Source: Terrimonas ferruginea DSM 30193 (lineage in GTDB: Bacteria; Bacteroidota; Bacteroidia; Chitinophagales; Chitinophagaceae). Taken from it: a stretch of DNA of 64,000 bases. Below the pieces are notes generated by a model, which was not told the DNA's origin, ran no database searches, and saw only the letters and a list, made by a program, of their open reading frames with translations. This document shows, piece by piece, positions 49,302 to 59,147 of this stretch. Where the stretch lies: the NCBI RefSeq assembly GCF_000425585.1, contig NZ_AUDS01000023.1:43004-107003 (forward strand). Reading direction: 5' to 3'. A program made the translations under genes and the position numbers. How positions within the stretch are numbered: position 1 is the first letter of the stretch; the number at the start of each line of letters is the position of its first letter.

Positions 49302-51809
49302 ATGACCAGATTTTTATTCCTGCTGCTTTCCGTATTCATGGCCAACGTCATTTATGCGGGTACTATTACCGGTACTATCACTGATGAAAAAGGTAATCCG
49401 CTTCCGTACGCTTCTGTTTCCTTAAAAGGTTCCAGTCGGGGGGCCAATGCCAACAGTTCGGGAAAATATTCAATGGAGCTCGCTCCCGGACAGCACACGC
49501 TCGTGTGCCAGTTCGTCGGATATACCCGCACAGAAAAAGTAATCACTGTTACAGATGCGCCGCAAACCGTCGATTTTATATTGACCATTCAGGGGCTTAC
49601 GCTCGACGAAGTGATCATCAAAAAAGGGGAAGACCCTGCATATGAGATCATCCGGCAGGCGATCAAAAAACGCTCTTTTTACAATAACCAGGTCGATTCC
49701 TTTACTGTACAGGTTTATATCAAAGGTTTGCTGCGTTCCCGCGGCCTGCCCAAAAAAGTATTCGGACAAAAGATCGAGCGTGCGCCCAACGACGGGCTCG
49801 ATTCTGCCGGCCGTGGCATTCTTTACCTTTCCGAATCCATTACCAACGTATCATACGTTAAGCCTGATAAAGTGAAAATGGAAGTGGTTTCCACCCGCGA
49901 GAGTGGAGGTAACGGATTCGGTTTAAGCTTTCCGTTTTTCATCAACTTTTATCAGAACAACGTTAACGTATTCGATAACAATGTCAATCCGCGCGGCTTC
50001 ATTTCCCCGATTGCCGACGGGGCCCTGAATTACTACCGTTACAAATACGAAGGCTTTTTCATCGAAGATGGAAAAACCGTGAACACGATCCGCGTTACAC
50101 CCCGCCGCAAAAATGAGCCGCTGTTCTCCGGTACCATCCAGATCGTGGAAGATGAATGGCGTATCCATAGCCTCGACCTGCTGACCACCAAAGATTATCA
50201 GCTCGAGTTGATCGATACACTCCGCGTAAGCCAGTTGCATGCGCTGGTGGAAGATGACGTGTGGAAAACCAAGAACCAGGTCACCTATGTGGCCATTAAA
50301 CGGCTGGGTATCGATGTAGCCGGCAACTTTGTAAACGTTTATTCCGATTACAACATCAATCCTGCATTCGGTAAAAAATACTTTGGTAAAATATTGATGC
50401 GCTACGATACGGCGTCTAATAAGCGTGACACCAATTACTGGAATGCTGCACGCCCCGTGGCCCTGGAACCCGAAGAAGTAAAAGATTATTTGTTCAAGGA
50501 CAGCGTAGCCAAAGCCACGAGAGATTCAATGAGCTCCCGCCGCGTGCTGGATTCCCTGCAACGCAACCAGGGCAAAGTCAAGATCAAAGATTTTCTCTGG
50601 TCTTCAGGCGGATTTGGCCGGACGAAATTCGGGAAAAAAGTTTCGGTCCGTTATCACCTGAACGCGCTGCTTCGCGAACTCGAATACAATACCGTCGAAG
50701 GGGTTTCGGTGAATGTGGAACAACAGTTTGGTATCATCCCTAAGAAGGGCCGTTACACTTATAATGTAGATTGGCAAACACGCTACGGGTTCAGCAACAC
50801 CCACCTGAATATGTGGGGTGGTCTTACCATCGTGGACCGTAAAGGCGGACAGTTCAACCGCCAGTCGCTCAGCTTTAGCGGAGGTAAACGCGTTAGCCAG
50901 TTCAACCGCGACAATCCCATCGATGCACTGACCAATGAAGTATATACACTGTTTTTCAAACGCAACTTTATGAAGTTGTATGAAAACTGGTTTGGGCAGG
51001 TAAGCTTCTACAAGCAACTGGACAATGGTCTTCGTTTCCGTGCGCAGGTATTGTATGAAGACCGTTTACCCGTGGAAAACACAACTGATTTTTCATTCTT
51101 CCGCCGTGAAGGTACATTCCTGCCCAATCATCCGAAAGATCTCGCAGGTATACCTTTCGATCGCAACCAGGCATTTGTGGCAGGCATTTCCGTGAGCTGG
51201 CAACCGGGCCAGCGTTATATTCAATACCCCACCTACAAAATGCCACTCGGTTCTAAAATGCCGACATTTGAATTGGAGTATAACAAAGGCATTCCCAACA
51301 TCTTCAACAGTGATGCGGATTTCGATAAATGGAAAGTGTCGGTGACAGATAAGATGAACTTTAAACTGAAAGGGGAGTTGCAGTACCGCGTAAGTGTGGG
51401 CGGATTCTTTAACAGCCGCCGCGTTGATATACCGGATCTGCAACACTTCAACGGCAACCAGACATTCTACAACTTGAAATACCTGAACAGTTTCCAACTG
51501 GCTCCTTATTATCGTTACAGCAATGCCGAGCCGTTTTACGCGCTCGCACATGTTGAACATCATTTCAACGGTTTGCTGACGAATAAAATTCCGCTGATTA
51601 ACAGGCTGAAATGGAACCTGGTGGTAGGCAGCAATGCGTTTTATGTAAACAACAACAGTTACTATGTGGAGGCCTTCGCAGGATTGGAAAATATCCTGAA
51701 ACTCTTCCGTGTCGACTTCGTGAATGCCTATCAGCCGGGGCTGGGAACCAAGTTTGGTGTACGAGTTGGGTTCGGTGGATTGCTCGGTGGGCGTTTTGCA
51801 CGTAACTGA
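49302..51809 (+). CDS. DUF5686-type outer-membrane protein with CarboxypepD-like N-terminal domain
   Basis: The 835-residue protein has a signal peptide (MTRFLFLLLSVFMANVIYA). A carboxypeptidase-D regulatory-like domain follows (about 20-107, GTITGTITDEKGNPLPYASVSLKGSSRGANANSSGKYSMELAPGQHTLVCQFVGY). The DUF5686 region (about 120-835) starts with AYEIIRQAIKKRSFYNNQVDSFTVQVYIKG and ends in repeated beta-strand patterns, as in an outer-membrane barrel (...GLGTKFGVRVGFGGLLGG). It lacks a plug domain and so is not a TonB-dependent receptor. The function is unknown. It stands alone, with trhO downstream on the same strand under its own promoter box. Confidence 0.88.
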   Translation: MTRFLFLLLSVFMANVIYAGTITGTITDEKGNPLPYASVSLKGSSRGANANSSGKYSMELAPGQHTLVCQFVGYTRTEKVITVTDAPQTVDFILTIQGLTLDEVIIKKGEDPAYEIIRQAIKKRSFYNNQVDSFTVQVYIKGLLRSRGLPKKVFGQKIERAPNDGLDSAGRGILYLSESITNVSYVKPDKVKMEVVSTRESGGNGFGLSFPFFINFYQNNVNVFDNNVNPRGFISPIADGALNYYRYKYEGFFIEDGKTVNTIRVTPRRKNEPLFSGTIQIVEDEWRIHSLDLLTTKDYQLELIDTLRVSQLHALVEDDVWKTKNQVTYVAIKRLGIDVAGNFVNVYSDYNINPAFGKKYFGKILMRYDTASNKRDTNYWNAARPVALEPEEVKDYLFKDSVAKATRDSMSSRRVLDSLQRNQGKVKIKDFLWSSGGFGRTKFGKKVSVRYHLNALLRELEYNTVEGVSVNVEQQFGIIPKKGRYTYNVDWQTRYGFSNTHLNMWGGLTIVDRKGGQFNRQSLSFSGGKRVSQFNRDNPIDALTNEVYTLFFKRNFMKLYENWFGQVSFYKQLDNGLRFRAQVLYEDRLPVENTTDFSFFRREGTFLPNHPKDLAGIPFDRNQAFVAGISVSWQPGQRYIQYPTYKMPLGSKMPTFELEYNKGIPNIFNSDADFDKWKVSVTDKMNFKLKGELQYRVSVGGFFNSRRVDIPDLQHFNGNQTFYNLKYLNSFQLAPYYRYSNAEPFYALAHVEHHFNGLLTNKIPLINRLKWNLVVGSNAFYVNNNSYYVEAFAGLENILKLFRVDFVNAYQPGLGTKFGVRVGFGGLLGGRFARN

Positions 51810-51837
51810 CAAGTCGGCTGAAAAATAACAGAAATGC

Positions 51838-51845
51838 TATCTTTG
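51838..51845 (+). promoter_or_regulatory. -7 promoter box for trhO
   Basis: TATCTTTG, a perfect TAnnTTTG match, 75 bases before the trhO ATG. No -33 TTG at usual spacing. Confidence 0.45.
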
Positions 51846-51919
51846 TGCTGAAATTTGGTTCAGCCTGCAACTGACCAATTGTATTAATTGTACACTCCGG
51901 TGTATTCAAATTTCAAACA

Positions 51920-52951
51920 ATGGCACTTCACAACCGCGTCTCCCGCAAGGAGTTGAAGGAGCGTATGCTCCAGGACCCGACTCCGCGCACCACCATTTCA
52001 TTTTATTGTTATTTCCCTATTCCTGACCCGGAAGATTTCCGCAACACGATCTACCGTGAGTTGAGTGAGATCGGTGTAATGGGGCGTATCTATGTGGCCG
52101 CCGAAGGCATCAATGCGCAGATCAGCGCTCCAACGAAAAATCTGGAGAAACTGCGCGAATACCTTTATTCGTTCGAACCCTTGAACGGATTGCGGTTGAA
52201 TATTGCCGTTAATGACGATGGTAAATCCTTCTACGTACTTGATATCAAAGTCCGCGAAAAGATCGTAGCGGATGGCATCGATGATCCGGAATTCAGTATG
52301 GAGAAAAAGGGCCGTTACGTAAACGCTGATCAATTCAACGAACTGACTTCACAGCCCGGGACCATCGTGATCGACATGCGGAATCACTATGAATTTGAAG
52401 TGGGACATTTTGAAAAAGCGATAGAAATTCCGAGTGATACATTTCGCGAGCAACTGCCGATGGCGGTGGAAATGATGGAGGAACATAAGGACAAAAATAT
52501 CATCATGTATTGCACGGGTGGCATCCGGTGCGAGAAAGCGTCAGCCTATATGCTCCACCGCGGATTTAAAAATGTTTTTCACCTGGAGGGAGGTATCATC
52601 AACTACAGTAACCAGGTCCGCGAGCAGAACCTGCCGAATAAATTTCATGGAAAAAACTTTGTCTTCGATCAGCGGCTCGGAGAGCGCATCACCGACGAAA
52701 TCATTGCAAAATGCCATCAATGCGGTAAGCCGGCGGATACGCACACCAATTGTGTAAATGATGCCTGCCATTTGTTGTTTATCCAATGTGAAGTGTGCAA
52801 GGCCAACTATGAAAATTGCTGCTCAAAGGAATGCCAGGATATGATCCATTTACCGGAGGAACAGCAGAAAGAATTGAGGAAGGGCATCGAGAAGGGCCGG
52901 AATGTGTTCAATAAATCAAGGCGCCGGCGACCCGATCTTCGGGGTGAATAG
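51920..52951 (+). CDS. trhO: tRNA uridine(34) hydroxylase, rhodanese-fold
   Basis: Oxygen-dependent hydroxylase that forms 5-hydroxyuridine at the tRNA wobble position (formerly YceA family). The 343-residue protein has the N-terminal domain (about 15-110, [44 protein letters not shown]). The rhodanese domain (about 130-235) has [26 protein letters not shown] and the active Cys in [19 protein letters not shown]. The C-terminal Cys-rich tail (about 258-300: [29 protein letters not shown]) probably binds zinc. The stop TAG lies within a GTGAATAGTGAATGG heptamer tract. Confidence 0.94.
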   Translation: MALHNRVSRKELKERMLQDPTPRTTISFYCYFPIPDPEDFRNTIYRELSEIGVMGRIYVAAEGINAQISAPTKNLEKLREYLYSFEPLNGLRLNIAVNDDGKSFYVLDIKVREKIVADGIDDPEFSMEKKGRYVNADQFNELTSQPGTIVIDMRNHYEFEVGHFEKAIEIPSDTFREQLPMAVEMMEEHKDKNIIMYCTGGIRCEKASAYMLHRGFKNVFHLEGGIINYSNQVREQNLPNKFHGKNFVFDQRLGERITDEIIAKCHQCGKPADTHTNCVNDACHLLFIQCEVCKANYENCCSKECQDMIHLPEEQQKELRKGIEKGRNVFNKSRRRRPDLRGE

Positions 52952-53068
52952 TGAATGGTGAATCGTCAATCGTCAATCGTGAATGGTGAATCGTCAATGG
53001 TCAATAAGTGAATAAGTCAATCGTCAATGGCTGTTGACTTAATACTTATAACTTATTACTTACTACTT
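52946..53068. repeat. GTGAATC and TAAGTAA heptamer tracts
   Basis: Between the convergent trhO and lactonase genes: GTGAATGGTGAATCGTCAAT-type heptamers, a GGCTGTT box, then TTAATACTTATAACTTATTA-type units to 53068. The tracts supply the stop codons of both genes. Confidence 0.85.
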
Positions 53069-54169
53069 CCCGCTGATCCATTTAAAGCAAACAGGCTTGC
53101 CAACCTCAATGCGCTTGCCGGTATCGGTGAGTAATCCTGTTGAGGCATTGCGGCGAAAGACAGCAATATTGTTGCTTCCCTGGTTGCCGGCCAGCAGAAA
53201 GTTGCCCGACGGATCGATGGTGAAATCGCGGGGAGCTTCGCCGCCACTCGGCATATAACCTGCCTTGGTCAGTTTTCCATCCTTGCCTACCCGGCAGATC
53301 ACCAGCCCTACATATTTAATGCGATGCGAAGCATAAAGAAATTTCCCATCGGGTGACAGATGAATAGCAGCGCTGCCGCCATTACCTTCCTGAGGTAAAC
53401 TTTGTGTGGTTTGCACCGCCGTGAGTTTCCCGTTTTGATAACTATATGTATGGATCTTGCTGGTCATTTCCGTAAGGAGATAAGCAAAGCGCCCTTTGCT
53501 ATCAAAGGTGATATGCCGTGGACCCTCGCCGGGCATAACACTTACATAAGGTTGCGCGGCTGGTTGCAAACTACCTTTCGTAGCATCAAAAGCGTACGCA
53601 TATATTTTGTCTACCCCGAGATCGGCAACATATAAAAATTTATTGTCCGGGGAAATTTTGGTGCAATGCACATGCGGAGATGCCTGGCGTTTTTTATCGG
53701 GTCCGCTTCCTTCATGGGTAATATGTACGGTTGCGCTGTCGAGGCTTCCATCTGTTTTAACAGGAAACATGGAAAGACTTCCGCTGGTATAGTTGCCGGC
53801 AAACACCCAGCGACCTGTGCGATCGGTTTCTACATAGCAGGGATGATCACCTTTTGTCGGCAGCTTGTTGAGTAATTGCAGGGTGCCGTCCTTTTTATTA
53901 AAGGAAAAAGAAGCGATCTCTCCGCCATTTCCACCGGCAGCATTTTCATAAATCGCATATACAAAACGCTCGTCCGGAGATACAGCCAGATACGATGGAT
54001 TAGGAGAAGCAACATGACTCACTTCTTCCGCAATTCCTGTTGCCGCATTGAACCGGTAAACGTAAATGCCTTTGCTGGGACTATTGTCGGTGTAGGTGCC
54101 CACAAGCATGTAGTTGTTTTGTGCCTGCATCATGCTAGGGAATAAAAGGAAGAGGAGGATGTATTTCAT
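53063..54169 (-). CDS. Secreted lactonase-family beta-propeller (6-phosphogluconolactonase-like)
   Basis: The 368-residue protein has a signal peptide (MKYILLFLLFPSMMQAQ), unlike cytoplasmic Pgl, so it should be periplasmic. Seven-bladed propeller signatures of the lactonase family are seen: MLVGTYTDNSPSKGIYVYRFN, SPNPSYLAVSPDERFVYAIYE, DHPCYVETDRTGRWVFAGNYTSGSLSMFPV, SPHVHCTKISPDNKFLYVADLGVDKIYAY and GEAPRDFTIDPSGNFLLAGNQGSNNIAVF. Given the export signal, a role on extracellular sugar lactones is more likely than the pentose phosphate pathway. The stop TAG is encoded by an AAGTAGTAAG heptamer. Confidence 0.9.
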   Translation of the reverse strand: MKYILLFLLFPSMMQAQNNYMLVGTYTDNSPSKGIYVYRFNAATGIAEEVSHVASPNPSYLAVSPDERFVYAIYENAAGGNGGEIASFSFNKKDGTLQLLNKLPTKGDHPCYVETDRTGRWVFAGNYTSGSLSMFPVKTDGSLDSATVHITHEGSGPDKKRQASPHVHCTKISPDNKFLYVADLGVDKIYAYAFDATKGSLQPAAQPYVSVMPGEGPRHITFDSKGRFAYLLTEMTSKIHTYSYQNGKLTAVQTTQSLPQEGNGGSAAIHLSPDGKFLYASHRIKYVGLVICRVGKDGKLTKAGYMPSGGEAPRDFTIDPSGNFLLAGNQGSNNIAVFRRNASTGLLTDTGKRIEVGKPVCFKWISGK

Positions 54170-54191
54170 TTGACAAAAGTAAAGGTTTAAG

Positions 54192-54402
54192 CTATAGGGC
54201 GTAAGGTATAAGGTGTAAGGCGTAAGGCGTAAGGCGTAAGGTATAGGGCATAAGGTTAATAGCCAAATTTACCCATTACCGTGGTTCGCGTCCGAGCGAA
54301 CTACAAAAGCATCGGGGGAAGGATTCACCTATTCACTTATTGACTTATTCACGATTGACGATTGACGATTGACGATTCACGATTCACGATTGACGATTCA
54401 CG
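54192..54402. repeat. GTAAGGC and GATTGAC heptamer block
   Basis: In the 391-base gap between the divergent lactonase and small lipoprotein genes: TAAGGCGTAAGGCGTAAGG units (54192-54258), a degenerate GTTCG hairpin (54283-54303), and GATTGACGATTCACG units (54325-54402). No gene seen. Confidence 0.85.
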
Positions 54403-54560
54403 CAAACCATTCACTCTTCACAATTCGTTCACCAAAAACAGCCTTTTCGCCAATGGATTTTAACAACGTGCCACGTAACTTTTTCATTTATGGTACAGTC
54501 TTATATGTAAGAAAAGAGAACCGGTTTCAGAAAAATTACTAAACCTCAAAAGCTTATAAA

Positions 54561-54995
54561 ATGAAGAAGATTTTTACCCTTTCGGCCCTGCTGATCGCTG
54601 CCACAGTGATCCTGACCAGTTGTTATAAACGCAACGATTATGTTTTCGATGAAGGCTATTGGCTTTCGCAAGAACGGGGTATCGTTGTTTATAGTTCGGG
54701 CGATTGTTCTTATTATGTTGTAGAAACCTATAACGGTTATTCAGTCCTGCGCAGCGCAGATGGTTATCTGCCTTATGAAGGTGCTGTTGTATATGGTAAC
54801 TTCAGCGGCATCGGCACCCGCGACTTTTACAACTATTCCAACCGCACACTGATGACCGCACGCGTTCAGGAATACTGGCTGAGCTATTACGATGCCCAGG
54901 ATGCCATTGACTACTATTGCGGTTACTATGGCAAAGGCACAAAAGAAGCCAAGAAGATCAACAAAGCCGGTTTGGCTCAGGAGTCGAAACAGTAA
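54561..54995 (+). CDS. Small Tyr-rich lipoprotein, unknown function
   Basis: The 144-residue protein has a lipoprotein signal peptide with lipobox (MKKIFTLSALLIAATVILTSC). The mature part is unusually rich in Tyr, Ser and Asp (SSGDCSYYVVETYNGYSVLRSADGYLPYEGAVVYGNF, AQDAIDYYCGYYGKGTKEAKK). Two further cysteines might pair. No family is recognised. It is probably anchored in the envelope. It forms its own unit, with a terminator at 55019-55045. Confidence 0.8.
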   Translation: MKKIFTLSALLIAATVILTSCYKRNDYVFDEGYWLSQERGIVVYSSGDCSYYVVETYNGYSVLRSADGYLPYEGAVVYGNFSGIGTRDFYNYSNRTLMTARVQEYWLSYYDAQDAIDYYCGYYGKGTKEAKKINKAGLAQESKQ

Positions 54996-55018
54996 TTACA
55001 CTTAATCAATCGTATTTT

Positions 55019-55045
55019 AAAGCTATCCGGAAGGGTAGCTTTTTT
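55019..55045 (+). terminator. Terminator after the small lipoprotein gene
   Basis: AAAGCTATCC and GGGTAGCTTTTTTT arms with a short loop, about 24 bases after the stop. Confidence 0.8.
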
Positions 55046-55111
55046 TATGGGAAAAAGAACAAATACGTCCTCTCCAACGGAGAAGCTGCGCCTTTCTGAG
55101 ACCCCTGCCAT

Positions 55112-55190
55112 GCGTATAACTACGGAATAACGCATGCTAACAAATTAATTTTCAGCCATACTTCCGGCAAAGGCCATCGGAGTTATACGC
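55112..55190. other. Spaced inverted repeat in a 368-base gap
   Basis: GCGTATAACT (55112-55121) and AGTTATACGC (55181-55190) are perfect 10-base inverted arms, about 59 bases apart, upstream of the large T9SS-exported protein. The gap (54996-55363) shows a terminator and this feature and no gene. It could be a regulator site, a small structured RNA or a repeat relic. Confidence 0.45.
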
Positions 55191-55363
55191 CGGTGCTGCC
55201 CGGATTTTCAATAAAAAATGTTAATTAAGTGTGGATAGAATACCGGTAGCTGGTATAGTATTTGTAAAAATCTTAATAGAATTTTATCCTAATCCGTATC
55301 GTCCAGACAGCTAGCTGACTGGATAGATTTATCCAATAAAGTATGTAAAAACACCTTAAGCTA

Positions 55364-58300
55364 ATGCTTATCCAAATTCCTGATGCAAGACCATTGCGAG
55401 GCTTCATACTTATATGTCTGCTACTGGCAGGCATATCGGTAACAGCACAGCGACAAAACCTTCTGCTGGAGTCGGGTTTTGAAGGCAGCAATTACCTCGC
55501 AGGTTGGACCAACAACCAACATTGCTGCAATTACTCCGTGCAGCAGTCAGCCGAACAACTCAAAGCCGGGTCTTCCGCTTTACGGCTGGAAGTACGTAGC
55601 AGTGATCCCCAAACAAGCAGTTCCATCCGCTCCGAAATTACCCGCAGCAGCGATCCGCTTAACGTCGACCGTTGGTATGGCTTTTCCATGTATCTCAAAG
55701 ACTGGGCAAACGATCCGGCGGGTGAACACGTTTTTCAATGGCATCCCGACAACAGCTCCGGTTCATCCGCGCTTTCTTTGTGGACGAGCGGCGGACGTTT
55801 TACAATCGTTACCAACAATACCGGTACTTCCTCCGGAAACGTATACAATGATATCGGTCCCGTGCTTTCCAATCAATGGGTAGACTTTGTGATACGGATT
55901 CGTTGGTCAACGGCTACCACCGGTTTGTTGCAGGTCTGGCGCAACGGTACGCTGGTTGTCAATAAAGAAAACGTAAAGACAGCCGCCATCACCAATTCAT
56001 TCAAACTTGGCATTAATAAATACGGTTGGGGAATACAAACTTCCACCACTACACAACGCATTTTGTTTTTTGATGAAGTCAGGATCGGTAACGAAAATGC
56101 AACCTATAACGACGTAGCACCCGGAAGCGGCACAGCACCGGTTAACCGTCCGCCCGTTGCCAACGCCGGTGCCGATCAAACCATCACATTACCCACAAAC
56201 AGCATTGCCTTAAACGGAACGGGTTCAAACGATCCCGACGGAACCATCACCACGTATGCCTGGTCAAAGATCAGCGGCCCGAATACCGGAACGATTGCTA
56301 CGGCAAATACTGTTACCACTAACGTAACAGGTCTCACACAAGGTGTGTATGGTTTCCGTTTGCAGGTAACAGATAACAGTGGCGCAACGGCAGCCGATAC
56401 TGTACAGGTGACGGTGAACGCCGCGCCTAATCAACCGCCCGTAGTAAGTGCCGGTGCGGATCAAACGATCACCTTACCAATAAATAATGTGGTATTAAGC
56501 GGGTCAGCCAATGATCCCGACGGAACCATCACCACGTATGCCTGGTCAAAGATCAGCGGCCCGAATACCGGAACGATTGCTACGGCAAATACTGTTACCA
56601 CTAACGTAACGGGTCTCACACAAGGTGTGTATCGTTTCCGTTTGCAGGTAACCGATAACAGCGGCGCAACGGCAGCCGATACCGTGCAGGTAACGGTGAA
56701 CGCCGCGCCTAATCAACCGCCGGTAGTAAGTGCAGGTTCGGATCAAACGATCACCTTGCCAATAAATACTGTGGTATTAAGCGGATCAGCTAATGATCCC
56801 GACGGAACCATCACCACGTATGCTTGGTCGAAGATCAGCGGCCCGAATGCAGGAACGATCGCGAATGCGAATGCAGTTACCACTAACGTGACAGGTCTCA
56901 CGCAAGGTGTGTATCGTTTCCGTTTGCAAGTAACAGATAACAGCGGCGCAACGGCCGATGCCACAGTGCAGGTGACGGTGAATGCTGCGCCTAATCAACC
57001 GCCGGTGGTGAGTGCCGGTCCGGATCAGACGATCACTTTACCAATAAATAATGTGGTATTAAGCGGATCAGCTAATGATCCCGACGGAACCATCACCACA
57101 TATGCCTGGTCGAAGATCAGCGGCCCGAATGCCGGAACGATCGCGAATGCGAATGCTGTTACCACTAACGTGACAGGTCTCACGCAAGGTGTGTATCGTT
57201 TCCGTTTGCAAGTAACAGATAACAGCGGCGCAACGGCCGATGCCATAGTGCAGGTGACGGTGAACGCCGCGCCTAATCAACCGCCGGTGGTGAGTGCCGG
57301 TACGGATCAGACGATCACCTTACCGATAAATACTGTAGTATTAAGCGGATCAGCCAATGATCCCGACGGAACCATCACCACGTATGCCTGGTCGAAGATC
57401 AGCGGCCCGAATGCAGGAACGATTGCTACGGCAAATGCTGTTACCACTAACGTGACAGGCCTCACACAGGGAATTTATCGTTTCCGTTTACAAGTAACAG
57501 ATAACAGCGGTGCCACGGCGGATGCCACCGTACAGGTGACGGTAAATCCTGCGGTGAATCAGCCACCGGTAGCAAATGCGGGTGATCAACAGGTATTGCG
57601 TTTGCCTGTCAACTATACTCAACTCGACGGACGTAATTCGGCCGATGCGGACGGACGCATCGTGAGTTATCGCTGGGCTTACATAAGCGGACCAGCTAAT
57701 TTTATATTGAATGATCCTGCAGCAGCGCTTACTTCATTGAGCGGCCTTGTGCAGGGTGTGTATGTATTCAGGCTTACAGTGACAGATGATAATGGTGCCG
57801 CACATACAGACGATGTAAGGATTACAGTGTTGCCACCCAATCAGCCGCCCGTAGCCGAGGCGGGTAACAGCATTGTAATGACATTGCCGACCAATGCCAC
57901 TACGCTCGATGGCCGTGTTTCTTATGATCCGGATGGAAGTATCATTCGCTGGCAGTGGACATTGATCAGCGGACCGGCAGCTCCCGTGATCGTCAATCCC
58001 AACGCAGCCGTTACTGCGGTAAATAATCTTATCCAGGGAACCTATTCGTTCCGCCTTACCGTTACCGATGATGCCGGAGCCACCGCCAGCGACGAGGTGC
58101 AGGTGATTGTGAACAGACCGGCGAATCAATTACCCATAGCCCGGGCCGGGAATGATATAACGATCAGCCTTCCCGTAAACCAGGTACAGCTTGATGGTGC
58201 TGCTTCCTATGATCCCGATGGAACGATTACCACATTTACCTGGACCAGGGTCAGCGGGCCAACCGATGCCACGATTGAAACACCGTCGGCTGCTGTTACA

Positions 58301-58951
58301 CGCATTAATCGTTTGACGCAGGGAACCTATATTTTCCGTCTTACTGTAACAGATAACTCTGGTGCTAATGCCAGTGACGAGGTAATGGTAACAGTCTTAC
58401 CGGCGCCGCGTGTCAATCAACCGCCGCGCGCAATTGCCGGTGCAGACTTTACGCTTAGCCTTCCGTCAAGCGCTGCTTCCCTGGATGGAAGTGCCTCTTC
58501 AGATCCTGACGGACAGATCGTGATCCATCGCTGGCGCCAGGTATCCGGGCCAACGGTCGCACGCATTACAGCGCCAGCCGCCGCGCGTACAAACGTGGAA
58601 GGTCTGCTGCCTGGAGAATATATATTTGAGTTAACTGTTACCGATAATGAAGGGGCTACCGCTTCGGCTACTGTGAAAATAAATGTAGTAGAAGCGATAT
58701 TAAACCTCCTCGTTTATCCGAACCCCGCCGCTAACGATCTCACTCTCCGCTACGGCGACCAGGTAAACGGAAATGTCAGGGTGCTTATTTATGATGCGGA
58801 AATGAGAAAGGTCCATGAGCGCATAGTGAATAAAAATCAGGCTATGCTGCAACATACGATTGATCTGCGCCGCCTGAGAAGTGGTACTTATTTCTTGCGG
58901 ATTATTACTTCCGATGGCAGGAAGATCGACAGGACGTTTGTAAAGTTGTAG
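55364..58951 (+). CDS. T9SS-exported protein: polysaccharide-lyase-like head, nine PKD-type repeats, sorting domain
   Basis: The 1195-residue protein begins with a signal peptide (about 1-28, ending SVTAQ). Residues about 30-245 resemble the polysaccharide lyase/heparin-lyase-like jelly-roll domain (LLLESGFEGSNYLAGWT, SSIRSEITRSSDPLNVDRWYGFSMYLKDW, EHVFQWHPDN, GLLQVWRNGTLVVNKENV). Nine PKD/REJ-like repeats of about 94 residues follow (about 260-1105), each opening NQPPVxxAGxDQTITLP and holding DPDGTITTYAWSKISGP. The C-terminal 80 residues are a type IX sorting domain (VYPNPAANDLTLRYG ... LRSGTYFLRIITSDGRKIDRTFVKL). So it is exported and attached to, or released from, the cell surface. Catalytic residues were not identified, so the head may only bind glycans. 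Confidence 0.9.
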   Translation: MLIQIPDARPLRGFILICLLLAGISVTAQRQNLLLESGFEGSNYLAGWTNNQHCCNYSVQQSAEQLKAGSSALRLEVRSSDPQTSSSIRSEITRSSDPLNVDRWYGFSMYLKDWANDPAGEHVFQWHPDNSSGSSALSLWTSGGRFTIVTNNTGTSSGNVYNDIGPVLSNQWVDFVIRIRWSTATTGLLQVWRNGTLVVNKENVKTAAITNSFKLGINKYGWGIQTSTTTQRILFFDEVRIGNENATYNDVAPGSGTAPVNRPPVANAGADQTITLPTNSIALNGTGSNDPDGTITTYAWSKISGPNTGTIATANTVTTNVTGLTQGVYGFRLQVTDNSGATAADTVQVTVNAAPNQPPVVSAGADQTITLPINNVVLSGSANDPDGTITTYAWSKISGPNTGTIATANTVTTNVTGLTQGVYRFRLQVTDNSGATAADTVQVTVNAAPNQPPVVSAGSDQTITLPINTVVLSGSANDPDGTITTYAWSKISGPNAGTIANANAVTTNVTGLTQGVYRFRLQVTDNSGATADATVQVTVNAAPNQPPVVSAGPDQTITLPINNVVLSGSANDPDGTITTYAWSKISGPNAGTIANANAVTTNVTGLTQGVYRFRLQVTDNSGATADAIVQVTVNAAPNQPPVVSAGTDQTITLPINTVVLSGSANDPDGTITTYAWSKISGPNAGTIATANAVTTNVTGLTQGIYRFRLQVTDNSGATADATVQVTVNPAVNQPPVANAGDQQVLRLPVNYTQLDGRNSADADGRIVSYRWAYISGPANFILNDPAAALTSLSGLVQGVYVFRLTVTDDNGAAHTDDVRITVLPPNQPPVAEAGNSIVMTLPTNATTLDGRVSYDPDGSIIRWQWTLISGPAAPVIVNPNAAVTAVNNLIQGTYSFRLTVTDDAGATASDEVQVIVNRPANQLPIARAGNDITISLPVNQVQLDGAASYDPDGTITTFTWTRVSGPTDATIETPSAAVTRINRLTQGTYIFRLTVTDNSGANASDEVMVTVLPAPRVNQPPRAIAGADFTLSLPSSAASLDGSASSDPDGQIVIHRWRQVSGPTVARITAPAAARTNVEGLLPGEYIFELTVTDNEGATASATVKINVVEAILNLLVYPNPAANDLTLRYGDQVNGNVRVLIYDAEMRKVHERIVNKNQAMLQHTIDLRRLRSGTYFLRIITSDGRKIDRTFVKL
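56144..57556 (+). repeat. Five near-identical 282-285-base in-gene tandem repeats
   Basis: PKD repeats 1-5 start at 56144, 56429, 56711, 56993 and 57275, the last unit ending at 57556. Steps are 285 then 282, and the DNA is nearly identical between units 2-5. Units 6-9 (from 57557, 57839, 58124, 58415) are clearly diverged. Recent duplication of the N-terminal repeats is the simplest reading. Confidence 0.9.
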
Positions 58952-59045
58952 GTAGTAAGTAGTAAGTAGTAAGTAGTAAGTAGTAAGTAGTAAGTAGTAA
59001 GTAGTAAGTAGTAAGTAGTAAGTAGTAAGTAGTAAGTAATAAGTG
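58951..59045. repeat. Pure GTAGTAA heptamer tract, about 13 copies
   Basis: Directly from the last base of the T9SS protein stop codon, GTAGTAA repeats about 13 times almost without change, then AAGTGTAGG and an ACAGCC box. It is the longest and purest heptamer tract in the window. Confidence 0.93.
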
Positions 59046-59147
59046 TAGGTAACAGCCATGGATTGCTCACTTCGAGAATCTCAGGGGGGAATACATGGCT
59101 GCAGCCGCGGGATGCTTATTGACTATTCACCATTGACAATTGACAGT

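Noticed and set aside
51093..51812. 239-residue open frame on the minus strand
   Set aside because: Antisense to the end of the DUF5686 gene; no motif or signal.
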